A stretch of 64,000 nt of DNA from an uncultured Bacillota bacterium (GTDB taxonomy: Bacteria; Bacillota_I; Bacilli_A; RF39; UBA660), in contig CAUAFL010000006.1 of NCBI GenBank assembly GCA_958428295.1, positions 12,609-76,608 on the forward strand. Reading direction: 5' to 3'. Under the pieces are notes generated by a model. That model was not told where the DNA came from. It worked only from the letters and a program-made list of their open reading frames with translations, and did no database searches. Made by a program: the position numbers and the translations under genes. Position 1 is the stretch's first letter, and each line of letters begins with the position of its first letter. This document shows positions 16,792 through 24,456 of this stretch, piece after piece.

Positions 16792-17247
16792 TTATCTAAA
16801 ACATCTATCATCAAGACCAAGAGCACTTACAAACTTAATACAACCACTTTTTCTAATTTCTCTGACTTTATCTTTACCATAATTCATAATAGACAATATC
16901 TCATCTTCTTCTTTGCACTTATAAAAGGTTAGATCAAAAACTTGAAGTTCTATATCATTCAATTTACGAAGTGCCAAAGTAATTTTTGAAAGTAATTGTC
17001 TTCTTCTGTTTTCAAGTTTAGTTTCTAACATCATATTTTTAAGAACACAATTTTCTACTGTTGATGATTTAACAGGAATAAATTGTTCATATCTAACCCT
17101 GTAATCGCTAGTAATCTTTGGAATAGCAATTTTGTCATCAGTTCTTTTTAGATATTTTAGTAATTTGAAAACATCTAAAATAATGTTTCTTAACTTGACA
17201 TAATCATATAAAGATAGCTCGTCCTTTCCTAATAAAGTATTGTTCAT
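16792..17247 (-). CDS. sigma-70 region 4-like / ArpU-like regulator
   Basis: A 151-residue protein whose C-terminal half has the shape of sigma region 4: LNDIELQVFDLTFYKC then EEDEILSIMNYGKDKVREIR, a helix-turn-helix with an acidic first helix. Comparable short proteins in phages and conjugative elements act as late-gene activators or alternative sigma factors. It lies near the start of the long transfer operon and could control it. It has GGGGG before the ATG and overlaps the upstream stop by four bases. Confidence 0.6.
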   Translation of the reverse strand: MNNTLLGKDELSLYDYVKLRNIILDVFKLLKYLKRTDDKIAIPKITSDYRVRYEQFIPVKSSTVENCVLKNMMLETKLENRRRQLLSKITLALRKLNDIELQVFDLTFYKCKEEDEILSIMNYGKDKVREIRKSGCIKFVSALGLDDRCFR

Positions 17248-17444
17248 AAATTTGCCCCCGATCTAGTACTCAATGAAAAAAGGACAATCGCAAATAAGAA
17301 CATAATTGTCCTATCTTTGATTATCCTTTTAATAATAACAAAAGCATTTCTAGGTTGATTTTCTGATTTTAGGGGTACGATATCTAATAGTTGTTTTGTT
17401 TTAATAAATACAGCTTGCATTGTTAAGTTAAGACATAGACTCAT
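17244..17444 (-). CDS. small membrane protein, first gene of the transfer operon
   Basis: A 66-residue protein with a basic middle and one span near the C-terminus (TIMFLFAIVLFSL). The ATG has GGGGG seven bases upstream; that site directly follows the leader terminator's T-run. Function unknown. It might also be a spacer peptide whose translation opens the next ribosome site. Confidence 0.45.
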   Translation of the reverse strand: MSLCLNLTMQAVFIKTKQLLDIVPLKSENQPRNAFVIIKRIIKDRTIMFLFAIVLFSLSTRSGANL

Positions 17445-17454
17445 ACCTTACCCC

Positions 17455-17511
17455 CTAAAAAAGGAAGTAGATGCCGTTAAGGTTGTAAGCAACCTTAAAA
17501 TCAGGATACAT
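17455..17511 (-). CDS. 18-codon leader peptide of the main transfer operon
   Basis: A short frame encoding MYPDFKVAYNLNGIYFLF. It has a well-spaced AAGGA ribosome site and runs through both arms of the downstream hairpin, ending in the T-run of the terminator. This resembles a translation-controlled attenuator. Confidence 0.5.
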   Translation of the reverse strand: MYPDFKVAYNLNGIYFLF

Positions 17512-17522
17512 ACTACTTCCTT
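17457..17522 (-). terminator. nested leader hairpin with T-run (attenuator)
   Basis: Outer arms AAGGAAGTAG/CTACTTCCTT (10 pairs) enclose an inner hairpin TTAAGGTT/AACCTTAA (8 pairs, loop GTAAGC). Six T residues follow on the minus strand, then the ribosome site of the first gene. The left outer arm includes the leader peptide's ribosome site. Confidence 0.65.
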
Positions 17523-17560
17523 AACTTCTTATAAACAACAAATTTCTTTAATTGCTGTTT

Positions 17561-17589
17561 ATAATATACCAAAAACTACCAAAAATCAA
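17561..17589 (-). promoter_or_regulatory. sigma-A-type promoter of the main transfer operon
   Basis: TTGATT, a 17-base spacer and TATTAT on the minus strand, about 40 bases before the leader peptide. It is the only good promoter seen upstream of the 17.4-to-7.8 kb gene block. Confidence 0.6.
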
Positions 17590-17622
17590 GCGTTTCAATC
17601 TAAAAACACTTAAAATTATTAC

Positions 17623-17679
17623 AAAATACGAAAAAACACCAGCAAGTGGTGTTCCTTGAGTACATTTATTTCGTATTTT
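17623..17679 (-). terminator. nested inverted repeat / terminator after the XRE regulator
   Basis: The inner stem AACACCA/TGGTGTT (17635-17653, loop GCAAG) is followed by six T residues on the minus strand, so it can stop transcripts of the 102-residue regulator. An outer stem AAAATACGAAA/TTTCGTATTTT (11 pairs) encloses it. Both strands could form a long arm, so a role as a replication or recombination site is also possible. Confidence 0.55.
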
Positions 17680-17763
17680 ACTATATTATATCACGCCATT
17701 GTTTATAGTCAATTAGGAATAAATGTTGTAGAAAACACGCCTAAAATGTCTGATGAAATCATC

Positions 17764-17782
17764 GTAAACACTTGTAAACACT
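17764..17782 (+). repeat. tandem GTAAACACT repeat
   Basis: GTAAACACT occurs twice one base apart (17764-17772, 17774-17782). The same motif, GTAAACACTTGT, is present once on the minus strand at 3283-3294 in the candidate oriT region. It may be a binding site for an element-encoded protein. Otherwise the 404-base gap 17512-17916 holds only the promoter and nested hairpin described here. Confidence 0.4.
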
Positions 17783-17916
17783 AGGTTTTTGTAAAAAGAT
17801 ACTTTGGTGGATAAAGCATTATTGAAAGCATTATGTAATTTTAATACAAGCATAAATGACTAAAATCTGCATAAAATAAAAAGAGATTTTACTCTTTTAC
17901 ATCTGTGTCCTTACAA

Positions 17917-18225
17917 TTATTTAATAAAGTCATCAACATTTTTTTCCAATATGATAGATAGTTTGATTATCTTATCAAGTGGCATTTGTTTAGTACTATC
18001 AGTTTCACTTTCAAATCTTTTGTAGTGATTGTGATTATAATCTAATAAAGCTGCAATATTTTCACTTGAATATGGGTTAATTGTACTGTTTGAATTTTGA
18101 CTCTTAAACTCGTTGTATTTTTCCACACGAAACTTTTTGATGTTCTTACAAATCGTATCATAAATTATGTTTTTATCTACTGTGGATACTAGACCTTGTA
18201 GTTCTTCAAATCTTCGCATAGTCAT
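17917..18225 (-). CDS. XRE-like transcriptional regulator
   Basis: A 102-residue protein with a helix-turn-helix core (SENIAALLDYNHNHYKRFES, residues 54-75) and a C-terminal part DKIIKLSIILEKNVDDFI typical of the last helices of XRE domains. Start placed at the ATG (MTMRRFEEL) after AAAGGTGG. It lies upstream of the operon promoter and is a candidate controller of transfer. Confidence 0.65.
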   Translation of the reverse strand: MTMRRFEELQGLVSTVDKNIIYDTICKNIKKFRVEKYNEFKSQNSNSTINPYSSENIAALLDYNHNHYKRFESETDSTKQMPLDKIIKLSIILEKNVDDFIK

Positions 18226-18361
18226 TATTCCCACCTTTCTAAATAATTATCTCATTTATCAAAATGCAAAATAGCCACAAGTTCACACAAAATGGTGGTA
18301 AAAATCAAAAAAACTATGTTATAATAAATTAGGCACAAAAAAAGAATAAGTAGTATTATTC

Positions 18362-18631
18362 TTAGCGTCTTGGTATCCGATGATTTTCTACGGTGTTTCT
18401 TTCAATAAATAATTGTTCTAAAGAAATACCAAGAGTATCAGCAATATGACCTATGTAATCAATTCGTGCATTTCTTCTTGCATTTTCTAAATTAGAAACA
18501 TAAGTTGTGGTAGTTCCAAGTTCTTCTGCAAAATCTTCTTGGGACCAGTTCTTTTTAATTCTAAAATAGACTATGTTATTAGCAAGAATTTTACGAGCAC
18601 AATCTTCATAGTTTTTACTCTGAATTATCAT
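18362..18631 (-). CDS. XRE-family helix-turn-helix repressor
   Basis: An 89-residue protein with a complete XRE domain: RIKKNWSQEDFAEELGTTTTYVSNLENARR, followed by the IADTLGISLEQLF helices. The start is ATG 18631 with AAAGGG upstream (a GTG lies one codon before). It is divergent from the plus-strand gene at 18800, the layout of a mobile-element switch. Likely repressor of the element. Confidence 0.85.
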   Translation of the reverse strand: MIIQSKNYEDCARKILANNIVYFRIKKNWSQEDFAEELGTTTTYVSNLENARRNARIDYIGHIADTLGISLEQLFIERNTVENHRIPRR

Positions 18632-18799
18632 CACACCCTTTCTTTATAACTTACTAATATTGTAATAAGTATGCTGTTTTTCAACCATACCAACTATGTA
18701 GTATTGTACTTATAATAATATTAAAAATAGTATGAGAAATTTGACGAAAAAGTGCTAGAAGGTAGGCAAAAATATAGAAAATGAGAAGGAGCTAAAAGT

Positions 18800-19324
18800 A
18801 TGAAAGTACAAAAAAACAATCTACAAGAATGTGCAGATAACATTTCACAAAAATTAGAAGAAAGGATCAAAAAAATAATGGCTATTGAGTACCATTATAA
18901 TTTATTAGACTTTTTTAAAGAAATTGATAAATTCACAGAAGAAGAACAGCTTTTTGCCTATGAATTATTGATGAATGATTATTTAAAAAAGATTAAAGAT
19001 TTTGATTCTAATATAATACTTGACAGAAAACAGGATCGTAAAATTGATGATATAACTGATTTCTTTGACTATGATTATTACTCTAAAAACAAAGATAATG
19101 TAAGTAATGATGAATATTATGATGTAATGGAAGAAGCAGAATATGTTGTTGCTAATTTCATTTCAAAAATATTTAATCAAAAAGGTAGAACATTAACACT
19201 ACCTGTTACGATTCAAAATATAAAAGATTATGGTGTTAGTAGTGTTGTTCCAGAAAAAGATATGAAAAAGGTTATCTACTGGATCATATTAAAATTAGCA
19301 GTAATTTATAATTATTATGTGTAA
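18800..19324 (+). CDS. unknown protein, only plus-strand gene of the element
   Basis: A 174-residue acidic helical protein beginning MKVQKNNLQECADNISQKLE, with AGAAGGAGC upstream. It has an Asp/Tyr-rich centre (TDFFDYDYYSKNKDN) and no membrane span. Divergent to the XRE repressor and followed by its own terminator. The family is not recognised; its place fits a repressor-controlled accessory or immunity-type gene. Confidence 0.6.
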   Translation: MKVQKNNLQECADNISQKLEERIKKIMAIEYHYNLLDFFKEIDKFTEEEQLFAYELLMNDYLKKIKDFDSNIILDRKQDRKIDDITDFFDYDYYSKNKDNVSNDEYYDVMEEAEYVVANFISKIFNQKGRTLTLPVTIQNIKDYGVSSVVPEKDMKKVIYWIILKLAVIYNYYV

Positions 19325-19376
19325 TTAAAAATAGTAGTATTAGTAGTAAATTAGCAGTACCAAAAACCTACTTTCT

Positions 19377-19401
19377 AAAACACTCTGTTTGAGTGTTTTT
19401 T
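19377..19401 (+). terminator. terminator after the 174-aa gene
   Basis: Stem AAAACACTC/GAGTGTTTT (9 pairs, loop TGTTT) continuing into further T residues on the plus strand. Confidence 0.75.
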
Positions 19402-19484
19402 AATATGATATAATTAACTCACAAACAAATAGCAATTTATAAGTTAGATTATCAAGTAAAATTGATAGGCTTTTTCTTTAAAAT

Positions 19485-19507
19485 AAAAAACATAGATTAA
19501 ATCTATG
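19485..19507 (-). terminator. minus-strand hairpin with T-run near the element end
   Basis: Palindrome CATAGAT-TAA-ATCTATG followed by six T on the minus strand. No minus-strand gene lies upstream for about 1.1 kb, so it may be left over from sequence lost at the element boundary. Confidence 0.45.
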
Positions 19508-19555
19508 CCCCTAATTATCAATGAATTCTGTTGATTTTATTTATTTTCTTGTTTT

Positions 19556-20020
19556 GTGGATAATGTCATCGGACCAACGGGCCCTAGCGGATTACCAGGC
19601 CCCAGCTTTAATGCTACACTCTATGGAACCGTCACCACTTCCCAAACAGTACCAACAAATGCTAACATAACTTTAGATAATATTCCTATCATTAATACTA
19701 TTACCTACCAAAATGGCAACATTACGATACAAGAGGATGGCTTATATTCAATTAATGTAGATGCGCTAGTGAGAACGGCATCAGGACAAGTAATTAGACT
19801 TGAAATACAAAGAATAACTCCTACCCAAGAAACAATTCTACCACTATCTTCAGGAACTTATGTAAATTCTGGAACCACAGTCGACATACACGGAAACGCG
19901 TTATTTTATGCGAATGCGCTCGATGTCATAAGCATAGTAAATACGAGCGAACAACCAATTACGCTAGAAACAACAGGTCAAAATGCTCTTAATCTCAGTA
20001 TTTTTAAAATCGCCGAATAA
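19556..20020 (+). pseudogene. 3' fragment of a collagen-like / BclA-type surface protein gene
   Basis: The frame opens with IGPTGPSGLPGPS, the end of a collagen-like Gly-X-Y tract. A 135-residue beta-rich domain follows with the pattern of BclA-type C-terminal heads (YQNGNITIQEDGLYSINVDALV; ALNLSIFKI at the end). Complete relatives have a long Gly-X-Y stalk and an N-terminal anchoring segment. Here an in-frame TGA lies at 19532, there is no ribosome site, and GTG 19556 is the only possible start. Together with the element ending just before, this suggests the 5' part was cut off by insertion or rearrangement. Such proteins decorate spores or cells in spore formers. Confidence 0.6.
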
Positions 20021-20054
20021 TAAAGGAAAGATATTTTACTAAATGAAAACATCA

Positions 20055-20083
20055 TTGTCAAAAATACCAATATATAGTATAAT
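20055..20083 (+). promoter_or_regulatory. sigma-A-type promoter
   Basis: TTGTCA, 17 bases, TATAAT. It lies within what would be the coding part if the upstream ATG at 20043 were used, so the gene must start at 20112. Confidence 0.75.
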
Positions 20084-20111
20084 AAACATAAAGAAAATGG
20101 GAGAAATAACA

Positions 20112-20576
20112 ATGAATTTAGCAGTATTTATAAGAGAAAAAGTCTTTCTATATGTGGAAAACAAAACGTTTGAATTAATTAAGAAATCTCTTAACCAACC
20201 TTTATCAAAAAAAGAACAAGAACAACTACTACAATTAATGCAAAAGCGTATTCATTATTTAGAAGAGGAATTTACTAGTAAACAAAATGATGATAATAGC
20301 TTTATCATGGCTCGATTTCTAACAAATGGTCTCACATTAATTGCTGATGTGTTTAAGGGCTTAGAAACTAGTAAACAACAGCCCATCACTAAAAATCTTC
20401 AGCAACTAGCAGCGCATTACCAAACCATCAGTGATTATGAGCAACAAGTTCTCATTTACAAAGAAGAACCTTCCTATGAACATTATTATCTAGCGGAAGA
20501 AAAATATCAGGAAGCGCAAACCTTAAAAGAAGGCTATGAGCTACCTAAAATACTTTCTAAAATTAAAAATCAGTAA
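20112..20576 (+). CDS. unknown cytoplasmic protein (154 aa)
   Basis: Begins MNLAVFIREKVFLYVENKTF with GGGAGAA upstream. All helical, Gln/Lys/Glu-rich, no membrane span, with a phenylalanine- and leucine-rich middle (MARFLTNGLTLIADVFKGLE). Convergent with yqeH, sharing a terminator. No recognised domain. Confidence 0.65.
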   Translation: MNLAVFIREKVFLYVENKTFELIKKSLNQPLSKKEQEQLLQLMQKRIHYLEEEFTSKQNDDNSFIMARFLTNGLTLIADVFKGLETSKQQPITKNLQQLAAHYQTISDYEQQVLIYKEEPSYEHYYLAEEKYQEAQTLKEGYELPKILSKIKNQ

Positions 20577-20588
20577 CAACTGATTTTT
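20565..20588. terminator. bidirectional terminator
   Basis: AAAAATCAGT/ACTGATTTTT (10 pairs, loop AACA), with A and T runs on opposite sides, between two convergent genes. Confidence 0.8.
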
Positions 20589-21591
20589 ATATTAGACTTT
20601 TTCTAGTAAATGTCTCAACATTAGGAGAAAGATAAACATTAAGCATACCTTTATTAACAATTTTAACAAAACCTAATCCGCTAATACACAAATCTTCTTC
20701 ATACTTCATCTCATAGGTATGTTTTGATAAAGTCTTTAAATCATCGCGCTTACTAGCAATTCTTTTGATCTTTAATTCATTAGATACAAAAAATGTAAAA
20801 CTATTACGTTCCCCTTCAACATAATCGATCCGTACCAAATCCTCAATCAACAAACTTTGTCCTTTTTTCAGTTGATAAGTACGAGGTTTAATTTCTTTCT
20901 TAGGACTAATTTTCTTAAACATTTCTTGACTAATGGTGTTCACAATATTCATAGGATCCACAAGTCCTGGTGTATCAATTAAGATTAAATAATCATTAAT
21001 TACAATCTTAACTGTATTGAGGGTAGTAGAAGGTAATGGCGAAATTGTTAACTCCTGCGTATTGTCCGAATAATTACGCAACAATTTGTTAATTAAAGTG
21101 GATTTTCCAGCATTGGTATGTCCTACTACATACACTTCATTACTGGTTTGATATAGTTTGATTTGTTTTAACAACTCATCAATATTTTCATTCTTAGAAG
21201 CACTGACGACTAAAATTTTTTCAAAAGGAATAGTCATCTGACTAAAATACGCCAACAGCTTTTTTTCTTTAACTGATTTAGGAAAAACATCTTTTTTATT
21301 TAAAACCAATATCATTTTATTAGGAATATATTGTCTTATTTCCGTTAGATCATGCTCCAAATTTAATAAATCAGCAATATACAATACCAAATTTTTAGTT
21401 TTCCCAACCTGCTTCAAAATTTCAATATACTCGTCATTATTCTTAGCAACAACTTGATAATCACCGTAGTTTTTAATTCTAAAACAACGTTGACACAGCG
21501 TATTTTCTAAAGACGCAGTATATCCTTCCTGCAAAACATTTTCATCTTGCAACTTAACGCCACAACCCTGACAATATTTAATTGGATTCAT
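20587..21591 (-). CDS. yqeH: YqeH ribosome-assembly GTPase
   Basis: A 334-residue circularly permuted GTPase needed for 30S subunit assembly. The N-terminal zinc finger is CQGCG...CQRC (residues 7-37). The G motifs come in the permuted order: LVLNKKD (G4), then GHTNAGKSTLINKLL (G1) and DTPG (G3). Start at MNPIKYCQGCG, seven bases after GAGGG; this overlaps the end of yqeG by 14 bases. The YqeG-YqeH order is common in Bacillota. Confidence 0.93.
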   Translation of the reverse strand: MNPIKYCQGCGVKLQDENVLQEGYTASLENTLCQRCFRIKNYGDYQVVAKNNDEYIEILKQVGKTKNLVLYIADLLNLEHDLTEIRQYIPNKMILVLNKKDVFPKSVKEKKLLAYFSQMTIPFEKILVVSASKNENIDELLKQIKLYQTSNEVYVVGHTNAGKSTLINKLLRNYSDNTQELTISPLPSTTLNTVKIVINDYLILIDTPGLVDPMNIVNTISQEMFKKISPKKEIKPRTYQLKKGQSLLIEDLVRIDYVEGERNSFTFFVSNELKIKRIASKRDDLKTLSKHTYEMKYEEDLCISGLGFVKIVNKGMLNVYLSPNVETFTRKSLI

Positions 21592-22111
21592 AATACTTCC
21601 CTCTTTCAAACAACTTTTTAGTTTGATACTTCATCATAATTTTCTGTTCAAAATAGCGATTAATACCAGTCACTTTCAAATCCTTAGTTCCTAAAGCATC
21701 CACAAAGATGGTAAATAATCCTAAGCGATTTCCCAAAGCCATATCTGTTAAAAATTGATCGCCAATCAAAGCCATTTCCTGGACCTTAAAATGATAAGTG
21801 TTCATAATTTTCCGAACAGATCTAGCAAAAGGTTTTATTGAAAACGGATAAGCTTTAACAGCGAGCGCTTCACCAAATGGTTGAACTCGTTTATTAGGGC
21901 TATTAGAAATAATAAACACATGAAAATCTTGTTTTAAATTAGTAATTAAGTCAAGCACTTGCGGATTAGGAAGGGATTCTGAAAGTAGCGCCAAAGTATT
22001 ATCTAAATCAAAAATTAAGCAACGAATTCCTCTTTGTAATAGTTTTTGATAAGGAATGGTAAAAATAGATGATTGGTACATATTGGGTAAGTATCTATTC
22101 ATAAATGACAC
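21578..22111 (-). CDS. yqeG: YqeG-type HAD phosphatase
   Basis: A 177-residue HAD-IIIA phosphatase. Catalytic Asp pair in IFDLDNTLA (near residue 35), Ser in VFIISNSP, and Lys/Asp region KPFARSVRK...LIGDQFLTDMALG. Homologues are mitochondrial-type phosphatidylglycerophosphate phosphatase relatives. Overlaps yqeH, so they are cotranscribed. Confidence 0.9.
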   Translation of the reverse strand: MSFMNRYLPNMYQSSIFTIPYQKLLQRGIRCLIFDLDNTLALLSESLPNPQVLDLITNLKQDFHVFIISNSPNKRVQPFGEALAVKAYPFSIKPFARSVRKIMNTYHFKVQEMALIGDQFLTDMALGNRLGLFTIFVDALGTKDLKVTGINRYFEQKIMMKYQTKKLFERGKYYESN

Positions 22112-22148
22112 CTCTCTATACTATTATACACAAATTACAACAAACTTT

Positions 22149-23567
22149 CTAGTTATTGACTTTTTGTTTAACCATTTCGGTTCCCAGCGTAATAGCTTCA
22201 AAGTGATACCCATTCGCTTTGCCATATTGAATAATGGATGCTAAAGCATCCCTTGTATAAGGTTTTACATCATGCATCAAAATCATATTAATACGATCTT
22301 TAGATAGCTGCTTAATTACATTTTGATAAATCGACTGACTATCCTTCAATCCCGCTGCATCACCGCTACTAATATTCCAGTCATAATACTGATACCCTCG
22401 TTTAAGGACTTCGCCCGTTAACATAGACATAATACCTTTAGTATACTTACGACTAATAGTATTACTACTTCCTCCGGGAAAGCGAATAATGCGCGGATCC
22501 TGCCCTGTAAGACGCTCTACACGATCATGAACAGCTTGTAAATCTTCAAAATAAGAGGCAACAGAAGCATAGACTGTTCCATAATTATGACTAGCTGTAT
22601 GAAGCGCTACGGTGTGTCCCTCGGCTGCTTCTCGTTTAATCAGTTCATCTGGTCCATGATTGGTCACAAAGAAAGTAGCCTTTACGCCTTCCGCTTTTAA
22701 AATATCCAAAATAACATCCGTCGTACCACTACGTGGACCATCATCAAAGGTTAAATAAATGGTTCCCGGACTACCATGCTGTACCACCCGAATGATCCTC
22801 TCTACTTCTTTTTTATTATCACTTTGATCAGTAACCGTATAACGTAATTTTTGTTCTCCTATTTGAGAAGTGTCAATAGTTCCTGTCACCTTGACAGCCT
22901 TAGTTACATCTCCATCACAACGATCCTCTGCCTGATACCCAGGTTCTGTGAACGCCTCATTCAAAAATACAAAAGTAACCTCCCCACCTTGCAAAGTAAG
23001 TTGTGGTGCCTCCTTATCCTTTTCTATTAATTGCCGCTCCACACGAGCACTATTATGAGCTTTATCTTCTACTATATAAATAATTTTAGAACCTTTTTTT
23101 TCAACCTTAACTTGCTTCGTAACATCGCCATCCACATTATCATGAGCCTGATACCCCTCTTCTTGATAATGACTATTAGGACAAATAAACGTCTTATTCT
23201 CACCTTGCAAAGTGATAATAGGTGCTTCAATATCAGCAACTTTAACCGTCCTCACCACTTTGGAACGCAATCCATTTTTCTGAAATGTGTACACCACCTG
23301 GTACGTTCCTTTTTTCTTCATATTAATCGTCTTATGAACCTTAACTTTGGAACTAACATCTTTGCCTAAATAAGTCGCTTTATAACCTGGATCTTTAAAT
23401 GAAGAACCAATATTTACGGTAAGTACCGTTTTTCCTTTTAAAGTAATACGTGGCATAAGCAACACAAAAGAGAAAATAAGAACAAATAAAACCATTGAAA
23501 CAACGGCTAATAAAATTTCCTGTCTTTTAAAATTAGCATCTCTTCTTGGTTTTATTTTTCTCATCAT
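22149..23567 (-). CDS. surface polysaccharide deacetylase with Ig-like repeats
   Basis: A 472-residue membrane-anchored enzyme: a basic N-terminus and one span (residues 16-40), then three bacterial Ig-like repeats of the DUF5011 type with the D-G-D-V-T-K signature (about 47-260). A NodB-type deacetylase domain follows: TFDDGP near residue 275 (Asp pair), HTASHNYG (metal His), RFPGG and LMHDVKPYT near the C-terminus. It should remove acetyl groups from peptidoglycan or another wall glycan. Alone, with its own spacing on both sides. Confidence 0.9.
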   Translation of the reverse strand: MMRKIKPRRDANFKRQEILLAVVSMVLFVLIFSFVLLMPRITLKGKTVLTVNIGSSFKDPGYKATYLGKDVSSKVKVHKTINMKKKGTYQVVYTFQKNGLRSKVVRTVKVADIEAPIITLQGENKTFICPNSHYQEEGYQAHDNVDGDVTKQVKVEKKGSKIIYIVEDKAHNSARVERQLIEKDKEAPQLTLQGGEVTFVFLNEAFTEPGYQAEDRCDGDVTKAVKVTGTIDTSQIGEQKLRYTVTDQSDNKKEVERIIRVVQHGSPGTIYLTFDDGPRSGTTDVILDILKAEGVKATFFVTNHGPDELIKREAAEGHTVALHTASHNYGTVYASVASYFEDLQAVHDRVERLTGQDPRIIRFPGGSSNTISRKYTKGIMSMLTGEVLKRGYQYYDWNISSGDAAGLKDSQSIYQNVIKQLSKDRINMILMHDVKPYTRDALASIIQYGKANGYHFEAITLGTEMVKQKVNN

Positions 23568-23658
23568 ACATTCCCTTCCTCAACTATCCTCATTATAAAG
23601 ACAAACAAGGTATAAGTCCAGGTTTTTCCTAAGGTTAGTATGTAACTTAACACATTTT

Positions 23659-24363
23659 CTATTCCATATTTTCGTAATGATTATGCTTAATGAATTCACG
23701 TAAAATTTTAGTTAATGCACGCTTTTCAATTCGTGACACATAACTTCTAGAAATATTGAGTTCACTAGCAATCATCTTCTGTGTCTGTTCCTTCTTTCCT
23801 GCCAAACCATAACGACGAATAACAATTTCCTGTTCTCGCTTAGTTAAAATTTTCATATATTCACTCAATAAGGCCACATTATCCTTTAAATGAATTTCTT
23901 CAATAAAATCTGGCTTAGGAGCTTTTAAAATATCTAAAATAGAAATCTCATTTCCTTCTTTATCAAATCCAACTGGTTCATTTAACGAAATATTTTTAGT
24001 ATTTTTATTATTGGCCCGAAAATACATCAAAATTTCATTTTGAATACATTTGGCACAATAAGTTGTTAATCGATTTCCCTTACTACTAGTAAAAGTATCT
24101 ACACCTTTAATTAAGCCAATTGTTCCAACACTAATTAAATCATCCTGGTCAACATTTTTATAGTCAAACTTCTTAACAATATGAGCAACCAATCGTAAAT
24201 TGTGCTCAATTAACTGATTGCGAGCCTCAACATTGCCTGTCTGCATTAAAACAATACAATGCTCCTCTTCTTCTTTGGAAAGCGGTTCTGGAAACACTTG
24301 ATTAGAATAAGAGGCTGTCAAAGTAAAAAATCCCCGTAAACTATCAAACAAATGAAATAACAT
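23659..24363 (-). CDS. sigK: sporulation sigma factor, SigK type
   Basis: A 234-residue sigma factor. The short N-terminal extension (LFDSLRGFFTLTASYSNQVFPEPLS) resembles the pro-sequence of sigma-K. Region 2 is RNQLIEHNLRLVAHIVKKF...DLISVGTIGLIKGVDTF, and region 4 is ILTKREQEIVIRRYGLAGKKEQTQKMIASELNISRSYVSRIEKRAL, very close to SigK/SigE. It directs late mother-cell transcription in spore formation. The gene is uninterrupted, with no sign of the skin-type element seen in some species. Confidence 0.92.
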   Translation of the reverse strand: MLFHLFDSLRGFFTLTASYSNQVFPEPLSKEEEEHCIVLMQTGNVEARNQLIEHNLRLVAHIVKKFDYKNVDQDDLISVGTIGLIKGVDTFTSSKGNRLTTYCAKCIQNEILMYFRANNKNTKNISLNEPVGFDKEGNEISILDILKAPKPDFIEEIHLKDNVALLSEYMKILTKREQEIVIRRYGLAGKKEQTQKMIASELNISRSYVSRIEKRALTKILREFIKHNHYENME

Positions 24364-24426
24364 AATTTATCACCTAATAAATTTTATGTCGAAAAAAGGA
24401 AAGCATGAACTTATTTGTAAAGAACC

Positions 24427-24451
24427 AAAAAAAGAAGCCTTCTTGACTTCT
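24427..24451 (-). terminator. terminator after the 111-aa gene
   Basis: Minus-strand stem AGAAGTC/GGCTTCT (one G-U pair) followed by T residues. Confidence 0.6.
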
Positions 24452-24456
24452 AAAAA

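Noticed and set aside
1..19500. Integrase or serine recombinase of the large element
   Set aside because: No frame with the tyrosine-recombinase R-H-R-Y pattern or serine-recombinase catalytic start is present; it must lie before the window start or the element is a plasmid-like integration.
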